Assembly (NCBI GenBank): GCA_903864315.1
Contig: CAIPFK010000303.1
Span: 1 to 40,485 of the forward strand
Reading direction: 5' to 3'
Source: an uncultured Burkholderiales bacterium
GTDB taxonomy: Bacteria > Pseudomonadota > Gammaproteobacteria > Burkholderiales > Burkholderiaceae_C
DNA: 40,485 bases
Both the position numbers and the translations under genes were made by a program. Positions within the stretch are counted from its first letter, which is position 1. Each line of letters opens with the position of its first letter. Under the pieces are notes generated by a model. It ran no database searches and had not been told where the DNA came from. It worked only from the letters and a program-made list of their open reading frames with translations. This document shows, piece by piece, positions 34,116 to 40,485 of this stretch.

Positions 34116-34970
34116 ATGAAATTAATCAGTTTTTTGCGTTCAGGCTCTGCCAGCTATGGTGTTGTTGTGGGAGAGAAAGTATTGGATTTGATGCCATTGC
34201 TCGGGTCTGAAGCGGCTGATTTGAAAACCGTCATTGAAAAAAACCTGGTTCCTCGCATCAATGGCTTGCTGGCTTCTCATCAACCGGATTTGACGTTTGC
34301 GCAGTTGACCCTGCTACCCGTCATCCCCAATCCAGACAAAATCGTGTGCGTGGGTTTGAACTACCACGACCACGTCAAGGAAACTGGTCGAGATTTGACG
34401 GAAAAGCCTGCCATTTTTTTGCGCCTCAATGACTCTCAAGTGGCCCATGGACAAAACATGGTCCGTCCTTTGGAGTCACACCGTTTGGACTATGAGGGTG
34501 AGATTGCCGTCATCATCGGCAAGGGTGGGCGTCGAATTCAAGAGGCCGATGCATGGAATCACATCGCGGGCTACGCTTGCTACAACGATGGCTCTGTGCG
34601 CGATTGGCAAAACTTCACCACGCAGTGGATTCCTGGCAAAAACTTCTTCAAAACCGGTGGATTTGGTCCCTGGATGGTGACCGCTGATGAGATCGCCCCC
34701 AATCGGGTGATGACGCTCACGACCAAATTGAATGGCCAAGAGATGCAACGCACGACCACAGACATGATGATCCACAGCATTCCACGTCAATTGGCCTTCA
34801 TCTCAACGGTGATCGCGCTCAAAGCCGGCGATGTGATCGTGACCGGTACTCCTGGGGGGGTGGGCAACAAACGCACCCCTCAAGTGTTCATGAAGCCTGG
34901 GGACGTGATTGAAATCGAGGTCGATGCCATTGGCGTCTTGAGAAACGGCATCGAAGACGACCACGCCTGA
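34116..34970 (+). CDS. Fumarylacetoacetate hydrolase-family protein
   Basis: A 284-residue FAH-family enzyme with a short N-terminal domain and the catalytic C-terminal fold. The metal site reads E127-x-E129 in DYEGEIAVIIG and D158 in YNDGSVRDW; H84 in NYHDH is the candidate catalytic histidine. Family members hydrolyse C-C bonds of acylpyruvates (fumarylpyruvate, fumarylacetoacetate) or act as ureidoglycolate lyases, oxaloacetate decarboxylases or 2-keto-3-deoxy acid hydrolases, so the exact reaction is open. The ATG at 34116 has AAGGTG 8 nt upstream. It follows a hairpin leader and converges with the methyltransferase gene. Confidence 0.88.
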   Translation: MKLISFLRSGSASYGVVVGEKVLDLMPLLGSEAADLKTVIEKNLVPRINGLLASHQPDLTFAQLTLLPVIPNPDKIVCVGLNYHDHVKETGRDLTEKPAIFLRLNDSQVAHGQNMVRPLESHRLDYEGEIAVIIGKGGRRIQEADAWNHIAGYACYNDGSVRDWQNFTTQWIPGKNFFKTGGFGPWMVTADEIAPNRVMTLTTKLNGQEMQRTTTDMMIHSIPRQLAFISTVIALKAGDVIVTGTPGGVGNKRTPQVFMKPGDVIEIEVDAIGVLRNGIEDDHA

Positions 34971-34986
34971 ACTGCCAGTGATTGAG

Positions 34987-35005
34987 CGGGCCCAAGCCTG
35001 GCCCG
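34987..35005. terminator. GC-rich stem between convergent genes
   Basis: CGGGCC (34987-34992) and GGCCCG (35000-35005) form a 6-bp stem around CAAGCCT in the 38-bp gap between two converging genes. Neither side has a T-run, so termination would be weak. Confidence 0.35.
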
Positions 35006-35008
35006 TCA

Positions 35009-36118
35009 TCAGGCCCAGACTTCGTTGGCGGTTTCAATGACCAAACGAAGTTTGGCGCGTTGGTTTTCAACCGCAATGTTGTTGCCATGGATGGTGCTTG
35101 AGAAACCGCACTGAGGCGACAAGGCCAATTGTTCAAGAGGCGCATATTTCGCCGCCTCATCAATGCGCCGTTTTAAATCGTCTTTTTTCTCCATGGTTCC
35201 GATTTTGGTGGTCACCAAGCCCAAGACCACGGTTTTGCCTTTGGGTAAAAAACGCAGAGGCTTGAAGTCACCACTTCGGTCATCGTCGTACTCCAAGAAG
35301 TAGGCATCAATGTCCATCTCGGAGAGCAATGCCTCGGCCACCGGTTCGTAGTTGCCCTCGGCAAAATGGTAGCTCTTGAAGTTGCCTCTGCACAAATGCA
35401 TGGCCAAGAGCATGTTCTTGGGCTTCAATGCGACCACCTTGTTGATGAAAGCCGCATAGCGGTGAGGCAGTTCGTTGGGATCGTCCCCACGAAGCCTTGC
35501 CGCTTCACGCATTTTTTCATCGCAAAGATAGGCCAAATTGGTGTCGTCCATTTGCACATAGGTGCATCCTGCATTGGCCAGAGCATGCAGTTCATCAGCA
35601 TAGGCCTTGGCCACATCATCGTAAAAGTCGGGGTCAAGCGTGGGGTAGGCCGTTTTGCTGATGCCTCCTCGACCACCGCGAAAGTGCAGCATGGTGGGCG
35701 AAGGGATGGTGACTTTGGGGATGAGTCCCGGGGTGATCCTGCCTTTGAGGAATTCAAAGTCAGCGAGTTGAATATTGTTGGTGTGGCGGATTTTGTCCAC
35801 CACGCGGATGGCCGGTGGCGAAGGCTCTGTGGTGCCATCAGGATTCAAGACGGAGACAGGGATGTCGGTGGCCACGCCACCCAGTTGCTCCAAGAAGTCA
35901 ATGTGAAAATAGGTGCGGCGAAACTCGCCATCGGTGATCGATTGCAGACCCACCTCTTCTTGGAATGCAATGATGTCGGCAATGGCTTGGTCTTCGATTT
36001 CGCGCAGTTTTGAAGCGGAAATGATGCCCTTGGCTTGTTCAAGCCTGGCGTGAAGCAGGTACTCGGGGCGTAAAAAACTACCCACATGGTCAAATCGGGC
36101 TGGAAGGCTCATGGTCAT
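35009..36118 (-). CDS. MetE C-domain-like zinc methyltransferase (cobalamin-independent methionine synthase II family)
   Basis: A 369-residue TIM-barrel protein of the short UROD/MetE-like family, equivalent to the catalytic C-terminal half of MetE (full MetE is about 750). Zinc ligands are H241 and C243 in MHLCRGN, E276 in FLEYDD and C337 in SPQCGF. The start FDHVGSFLRP and TDGEFRRTYFH are family hallmarks. Members act in methionine synthesis or in coenzyme M or other thiol transfer. ATGs at 36118 and 36112 both fit. It is a stand-alone gene with a 12-bp palindrome about 35-45 bp upstream. Confidence 0.88.
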   Translation of the reverse strand: MTMSLPARFDHVGSFLRPEYLLHARLEQAKGIISASKLREIEDQAIADIIAFQEEVGLQSITDGEFRRTYFHIDFLEQLGGVATDIPVSVLNPDGTTEPSPPAIRVVDKIRHTNNIQLADFEFLKGRITPGLIPKVTIPSPTMLHFRGGRGGISKTAYPTLDPDFYDDVAKAYADELHALANAGCTYVQMDDTNLAYLCDEKMREAARLRGDDPNELPHRYAAFINKVVALKPKNMLLAMHLCRGNFKSYHFAEGNYEPVAEALLSEMDIDAYFLEYDDDRSGDFKPLRFLPKGKTVVLGLVTTKIGTMEKKDDLKRRIDEAAKYAPLEQLALSPQCGFSSTIHGNNIAVENQRAKLRLVIETANEVWA

Positions 36119-36151
36119 GGGAAAAATCTCATTTTAAAGGGGGATAAATTA

Positions 36152-36163
36152 GATGTTAACATC
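36152..36163. promoter_or_regulatory. 12-bp perfect palindrome GATGTTAACATC
   Basis: This symmetric site is 34-45 bp upstream of the methyltransferase-like start, within the gap to the divergent binding-protein gene (start 36340). It may be an operator for a dimeric regulator, but a 12-bp palindrome can also occur by chance. It does not match the usual MetR (TGAA-N5-TTCA) pattern. Confidence 0.35.
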
Positions 36164-36339
36164 GATTTTTGGACATCTTGGGGCCCTTGGCGACCCGCTG
36201 AGAGGCTCTCTTGGGAGTTTTGGGACGCATTTGTGCACCAGTTCAAATCCACATGCGTGTTTGCTCTATTGACTAATTTTGGCGACCTGCGAGGATGCAT
36301 TGTCCCAAATTGGATACTTGGAATCATGAAGGAACGAAA

Positions 36340-37518
36340 ATGAAAAAAATGCAATTGATCAAATCATTGTGTGTGTTGTCACTCCTAGGGGTGATGCAAT
36401 GGGCCCAAGCCGATGGCAAGCCTTTTAAAATTGGCTTTATTGCGCCCATGACTGGGCCCTTTGCCTCGACGGGTGCGCAGATGTTGGCGGGTGTCAAGCT
36501 GTACATGGCCCAGCACGGCAACAAGATCGAGGGCCGTGAGCTCCAGCTCATCGTCAAAGACGATGGTGCATCACCAGAAACCACCAAACGTCTTGCCCAA
36601 GAGTTGGCCGTCAATGACAAGGTCGACGTTTTCGCTGGCTTTGGTTTGACCCCCTTGGCATTGGCCACTGCACCGGTGGCGACTCAGGCCAAAATACCCA
36701 TGGTCGACATGTTGGCCGCAACCTCGTCGATCATCAATTCGACACCTTACATGGTTCGAGTTTCCATGACCTTGCCGCAAGTGAGTGTCATCATGGGCGA
36801 CTGGGCGCCCAAGAACAACATCAAAAAAGTGGTGACCTTGGTCTCTGACTATGGTCCTGGTATTGATGCCGAAGAGTCGTTCAAAGACCGCTTCTTGCTC
36901 AACGGTGGTCAAGTCCTCGAGTCACTTCGAGTGCCATTGAAGAACAATGATTTTGCACCTTTTTTACAAAAGGTGAGAGAGCTCTCACCCGACGCTGTCT
37001 TTGTGTTTGTTCCTGTTGGCGTGGGCACAGCGGTGATGAAGCAGTTCACCGAGCGTGGTCTTGACAAGGCTGGCATCAAGATGATCGGTACGGGCGACGT
37101 GGTGGATGACGATATTTTGAATGGCATGGGGGATGCAACGCTTGGGATTGTGAGCGCATATCCTTATTCAACGGCCCATCCATCCGAGATGAACAAGAAG
37201 TTTGTGCAAGAATTCAAAAAAGCCAATCCCAAAATGCGGCCCAATGCTGTGGCGGTGTTTGGCTACGACGGCATGCACGTGATTTACAACGCCATCAAAA
37301 AGACCAAGGGCGTTGGCAACGGGGACCAATTGTTGGCGGCCATGAAGGGGGACATCTTTGAGAGCCCCAGAGGACAGATCTTCATTGACGCCACCACCCG
37401 CGACATTGTTCAAAGCATCTACATTCGCAAGGCAGAGAAAAACACCAAAGGCGATGGAGAGATCTACAACGTTGAATTCTCTGAAATCAAGGACGTGAAA
37501 GACCCCAGAAAGCCTTGA
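36340..37518 (+). CDS. Branched-chain amino acid-type ABC substrate-binding protein
   Basis: A 392-residue periplasmic protein of the LivJ/LivK class (Peripla_BP_6). After a signal peptide ending WAQA (about 24) come FKIGFIAPMTGPFASTGAQM, KVDVFAGFGLTPLA, and GDGEIYNVEFSEIKDV at the end. Such proteins bind amino acids, urea, or aromatic or short-chain acids. The ATG at 36340 has AAGGA 6 nt upstream; the open frame to 36295 adds unlikely residues. No permease or ATPase gene follows; instead a terminator comes after about 60 bp. The ligand is unknown. Confidence 0.9.
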   Translation: MKKMQLIKSLCVLSLLGVMQWAQADGKPFKIGFIAPMTGPFASTGAQMLAGVKLYMAQHGNKIEGRELQLIVKDDGASPETTKRLAQELAVNDKVDVFAGFGLTPLALATAPVATQAKIPMVDMLAATSSIINSTPYMVRVSMTLPQVSVIMGDWAPKNNIKKVVTLVSDYGPGIDAEESFKDRFLLNGGQVLESLRVPLKNNDFAPFLQKVRELSPDAVFVFVPVGVGTAVMKQFTERGLDKAGIKMIGTGDVVDDDILNGMGDATLGIVSAYPYSTAHPSEMNKKFVQEFKKANPKMRPNAVAVFGYDGMHVIYNAIKKTKGVGNGDQLLAAMKGDIFESPRGQIFIDATTRDIVQSIYIRKAEKNTKGDGEIYNVEFSEIKDVKDPRKP

Positions 37519-37577
37519 GCCTGACTGCACGATTTGGGTGATGGGCCTGACCAAGCCTCATTCACTCAAAGACGCAC

Positions 37578-37620
37578 AGCCACCGTGATCTGATTCAATT
37601 CAGACCCAGGTGGCTTTTTT
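37578..37620 (+). terminator. Intrinsic terminator after the Liv-type binding protein gene
   Basis: AGCCACC (37578-37584) and GGTGGCT (37609-37615) form a 7-bp outer stem, with a second inner stem TCTGA/TCAGA, followed by six T. It ends transcription about 100 bp after the stop codon. Confidence 0.85.
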
Positions 37621-37677
37621 AATGAGCGATACAATCGCTTGAGTTGTCATTCATCTACTTTTATAAGATCAATATCC

Positions 37678-38478
37678 ATGGCCTTGATCAGCACCTACAT
37701 CATCACCTTCAATGAAGAAGACAAAATTGAAAACGCGATTCGCAGTGTTCAATGGTCCGATGAGGTGTTGGTGATTGATTCCTTCAGCACCGACAAGACC
37801 GTGAGCATTGCCCAGTCTTTGGGCGCCAAAGTGGTCCAAGTGGAATTCAAAGGTTTTGGGGACTTGCGAAATCAAGCGCTCAAGCACTGTCAGCACGACT
37901 GGGTGTTCAGTTTGGACAGCGATGAAATCTGCACACCTGAAGTGGCCAAAGAAATTCGCCAAAAAATAAGCGATCACGCCTTTGATGTGTTTTATGTGCC
38001 CAGGAGAAATTTCTTCTTGGGTCGCGAAGTCAAACACTCTGGTTGGTATCCCAATTATAGACAACCCCAGTTATTCAACAAGCACGCATTCAAATACGAT
38101 GACTCGCCTGTGCATGAGGGTTTTGAATTGTTGGGTGGTGCACAAATAGGCTATCTTCAAGACGCTATTTGGCAGTTTCCATTTAAAAATTTGGCCGAAT
38201 CCATCGTGAAGATGAACCGTTACTCTACCCTTGGAGCGGTTAAGAAAAGGCAGCAAAACTCTAGTTTTGCCAAAGCGCTGGGCCATGCGATTTGGGCTTT
38301 TCTCAAGCACTATATTTTTAAGCTTGGGGTCTTGGATGGCTGGCAAGGTTTTTTCATTGCTTTTTCGTATTTTGAGGTAACGCTCTACCGCTATGCCAAG
38401 GCCGTGGAGCTCAATGAGAGCGATGATTGGTCAAAAGAGTGGATTAGAAAAATTTCCTCCTCCGTTGGGCGTGAGTAA
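37678..38478 (+). CDS. Family 2 glycosyltransferase, WaaE/KdtX-like
   Basis: A 266-residue GT2 enzyme starting MALISTYIITFNEEDKIENA, with the nucleotide-sugar metal motif L-D80-S-D82-E in WVFSLDSDE. IDSFSTDKTVSIAQSLGA and GFGDLRNQALK are typical of the lipopolysaccharide core glucosyltransferase WaaE/KdtX group. It would act on the cytoplasmic face of the inner membrane in core lipopolysaccharide synthesis. A frame start at 37639 is also open, but the ATG at 37678 matches family starts. It stands alone among transport and metabolic genes. Confidence 0.9.
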   Translation: MALISTYIITFNEEDKIENAIRSVQWSDEVLVIDSFSTDKTVSIAQSLGAKVVQVEFKGFGDLRNQALKHCQHDWVFSLDSDEICTPEVAKEIRQKISDHAFDVFYVPRRNFFLGREVKHSGWYPNYRQPQLFNKHAFKYDDSPVHEGFELLGGAQIGYLQDAIWQFPFKNLAESIVKMNRYSTLGAVKKRQQNSSFAKALGHAIWAFLKHYIFKLGVLDGWQGFFIAFSYFEVTLYRYAKAVELNESDDWSKEWIRKISSSVGRE

Positions 38479-38871
38479 CCTGTCCAATCAGACTTGGGCA
38501 ATTGAGTTTGATGGATCTTGATTGAATTTCAACGTATTCAATTCAATTTTTAATGAATTCTTTATATTGTTTTATAGAGCCTGAGAAATATTGGCCAGTC
38601 TCGAAATAGATCATCAAAATCCCCTTGCAAGATGTTATTTCCCAAGCTTTGATCCTTTGAATTCGTTGTCGCCACCACCTCTTCATCGTGTTGAGAGGGA
38701 CATTGACGGCGAAAGCTTGATGCTTGAAATTTGATAAACGCAGAGCTTGAAGATGAGCACCACACGGCCAAATCTAGTCATGACGACCCGCACCCAACCG
38801 TTGCCTTGATTCATTGGCAGAGAAATCTAGAAACTCAAAAAGTTCAATGATGTGCAAGTGATTGAGACGGA
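38479..38871. other. Intergenic region, AT-rich, with a possible gene remnant
   Basis: No intact gene is seen in these 393 bp. On the minus strand a frame of 76 codons is open between stops at 38776 and 38543. It lacks an early start codon, and includes AFAVNVPLNTMKRWWRQ, which looks like a helix-turn-helix end. It may be a decayed DNA-binding protein gene. A 7-bp stem with a short T-run is at 38521-38551. Confidence 0.4.
38521..38551 (+). terminator. Weak AT-rich terminator after the glycosyltransferase gene
   Basis: ATTGAAT (38521-38527) pairs with ATTCAAT (38536-38542), followed after four bases by five T (38547-38551). The stem is entirely A-T except for one pair, so it would be weak. 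It is 42 bp after the stop codon. Confidence 0.35.
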
Positions 38872-39834
38872 TTAATCTGCTGTGATGCGCCCGTCTTCAA
38901 CAGTTTTTTTCCACTCTACCAGTTCCTTTTTTAATAGCGCGCTCATCTCATCGGGTCCACCTGGATTGGCAATGATGCCGTGTTGGGCTAAATCCGCTTG
39001 AGTCTCTGGGGTGTTGATGATGAGAAGAAACTCTTTGCTGAGCTTGGAGACGATGGCGGGTGGAGTCGCCTTGGGCAGAAAAACACCCACCCAATCGTAA
39101 TCATTGAGATCCTTGATGCCGCTTTCTCTGAAGGTGGGCACGTTGGGTGTCCATTGGCTGCGAACTTCGCCGCTGGTGGCGAGCATTTTGAGCTTGCCCG
39201 CGGCCACCATGGACAAGACTGAGTGCAACGGGAAAAATCCGACCTGGACTTGCCCTCCAACCAAATCGGTCACCGCTCCCGATGATCCTTTGTAAGGAAC
39301 GTGCACGATGTTGATGCCCGTGATTTGTTTGAACATCTCGGTTCTCAAGTGGTGTGGGGTTCCACTTCCAGGTGTCCCAAAATTCAAAACCCCAGGCTTG
39401 GTTTTGCTATACGCCACGAGTTCTTCCAGCGTGTTCACCGCAACCGTGGGGTTCACCACCAAGGCCACTGGCATTTTTCCAACACGCGCCACCGCGCTGA
39501 AGTCAGTGGCAGGACTCCAGGGCAGATTTTTGTAGATCGCCGAGATCATGGCCATGGTGTTGGGCACCACCAAGACCGTGGTGCCATCGGGTGTCGAGTT
39601 GGCGACCGTGGTGATGGCAATGGTTCCCGACGCGCCTGTTTTGTTCTCCACAATGACGGGCGTGGACAAGGCCTTTGATAATTTTGGAGCCACCATTCTC
39701 GCCACAATATCACTGCCAGAACCCGAGGTCGTGGGCACCAAGAGTGTGATGGTTTTGTTGATGGTGTTTTGTGCACAGGCCAAACCTACAAAGCACATCA
39801 CCAGCCATGCACAAGGTCTTGCTATATTCAACAC
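38872..39834 (-). CDS. Bug/TctC-family periplasmic solute receptor
   Basis: A 320-residue Bug receptor with a short signal peptide ending GLACAQ (about 22), then NKTITLLVPTTSGSGSDIVA, VIVENKTGASGTIAI, PDGTTVLVV and FGTPGSGTPHHLRTEM. It starts with GTG at 39834, with only a weak ribosome site. The gene follows the short-chain dehydrogenase by 58 bp on the same strand, so it is probably in its operon. It is the seventh Bug gene in the window. Confidence 0.93.
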   Translation of the reverse strand: MLNIARPCAWLVMCFVGLACAQNTINKTITLLVPTTSGSGSDIVARMVAPKLSKALSTPVIVENKTGASGTIAITTVANSTPDGTTVLVVPNTMAMISAIYKNLPWSPATDFSAVARVGKMPVALVVNPTVAVNTLEELVAYSKTKPGVLNFGTPGSGTPHHLRTEMFKQITGINIVHVPYKGSSGAVTDLVGGQVQVGFFPLHSVLSMVAAGKLKMLATSGEVRSQWTPNVPTFRESGIKDLNDYDWVGVFLPKATPPAIVSKLSKEFLLIINTPETQADLAQHGIIANPGGPDEMSALLKKELVEWKKTVEDGRITAD

Positions 39835-39892
39835 GACGAGTCTTTCAAAGAGTTGAGAGGATCAATGAGCACAAAAAATCAAAACAAAAAAC

Positions 39893-40485
39893 TCAATGCA
39901 AACAGTTGCCGCCATCCACCACCAAGGTTTGTCCTGTGATGAAGTCGCTGTCACTGCCCGCAAAAAACACGACGGCTCCTGTCAAATCATCGGGCGTTTG
40001 AACCCGTTTCAAGGCTCGGGTATTGGCCGCGTCTGCGCGCATTTTTAAAATGCCCTCGTCAGGGTTTTCTTCTGACAAGGTGCTGCCTGGTGCGACACAG
40101 TTCACGCAGATATTGTCTTTCCCGACTTCATTGGCCAAGGTTTTCGTGAAACCGATGATGCCCGCTTTTGAGGTCACATAGTGGATTCGACTCGGTGAGC
40201 CTTTGATGGCGGTACTTGAGCTGATGTTGATGATCTTGCCGTATTGCTGCGAGCGCATTTGCGGCAAGACTGCACAACTGGCCAGCCAAGTCCCTTTCAC
40301 GTTCACTGACATCATCCGGTCCCATTCATCCACACTGATTTGATCAAACGGTAGGCGTGACATGGGGATGGTTGCAAAAATGGCGGCATTGTTCACCAAA
40401 ATATCGATGCGACCGTAGGCTTTGAGGGTTTGCTCGACCATGCCATCCAAGCTTTTGGGGTCAATCACATCGGTTTTGATGGCCA
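39893..40485 (-). CDS. Short-chain dehydrogenase/reductase (SDR), N-terminus beyond window
   Basis: The C-terminal 197 residues of a classical SDR enter at the right edge. Visible features are the NNAA motif, NISSS with the catalytic serine, Y-x3-K in HYVTSKAGI, and the typical end FITGQTLVVDGG. The TGxxxGxG coenzyme motif would lie past the edge. The frame continues to the last base, so an ATG at 40468 is internal. SDRs oxidise or reduce hydroxy groups; here the enzyme is linked to a Bug receptor, again suggesting catabolism of an imported compound. Confidence 0.92.
   Translation of the reverse strand, partial: AIKTDVIDPKSLDGMVEQTLKAYGRIDILVNNAAIFATIPMSRLPFDQISVDEWDRMMSVNVKGTWLASCAVLPQMRSQQYGKIINISSSTAIKGSPSRIHYVTSKAGIIGFTKTLANEVGKDNICVNCVAPGSTLSEENPDEGILKMRADAANTRALKRVQTPDDLTGAVVFFAGSDSDFITGQTLVVDGGNCLH

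Overview
This 40.5 kb window looks like the chromosome of a freshwater-type betaproteobacterium, most likely Burkholderiales close to Comamonadaceae. That assignment is an inference from three things: seven Bug/TctC-family periplasmic receptors, a leftward ccoI-ccoS-ccoNOQP cytochrome cbb3 cluster with FNR/ANR boxes, and a beta-proteobacterial-type porin. No rRNA, tRNA, CRISPR array, prophage or intact insertion sequence was seen.

Region 1 (1-5999, minus strand) is respiratory. It holds ccoP (cut by the left edge), ccoQ, ccoO, ccoN, ccoS and the copper-exporting ATPase gene ccoI. Perfect TTGAT-N4-ATCAA boxes lie in front of ccoN and in front of ccoI. Beyond ccoI is a two-gene unit encoding an unrecognised 96-residue protein and a 25-residue single-helix peptide, joined by an 8-nt overlap. 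A PAP2-type phosphatase follows on the plus strand.

Region 2 (6755-15539, minus strand) is one catabolic operon. In order of transcription it encodes a DUF35/OB-fold protein, a Bug receptor, an SCP2-type thiolase, the three subunits of a molybdenum hydroxylase (FAD, 2Fe-2S, molybdopterin), a class III CoA-transferase and a second Bug receptor.

Region 3 (15762-25464, plus strand) diverges from region 2 across a shared intergenic region. It encodes a PcaD-like hydrolase, a carboxymuconolactone-decarboxylase-family protein, a D-2-hydroxyacid dehydrogenase, two Bug receptors, a class III CoA-transferase, another Bug receptor, a two-subunit 3-oxoacid CoA-transferase whose A subunit is frameshifted as read, and one more Bug receptor. 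Regions 2 and 3 together look like uptake, CoA activation, hydroxylation and cleavage of one or more carboxylic acids. The substrate cannot be read from the sequence.

Region 4 (25831-40485) is mixed: an AEC transporter, a second D-2-hydroxyacid dehydrogenase, a porin with a clear terminator, an iron-type solute-binding protein, a two-domain cupin, an orphan EutA-like reactivase with a His-rich N-terminus, an FAH-family hydrolase, a MetE-C-domain-like zinc methyltransferase, a Liv-type binding protein, a WaaE-like glycosyltransferase, and a Bug receptor behind a short-chain dehydrogenase cut by the right edge.

The most notable points are the pairing of receptors with enzymes with no TctA/TctB permease and no regulator gene in 40 kb, the EutA homologue without EutB/EutC, the small coupled membrane peptide beside the cbb3 genes, the C-run frameshift in the CoA-transferase, and several perfect inverted repeats in promoter regions.
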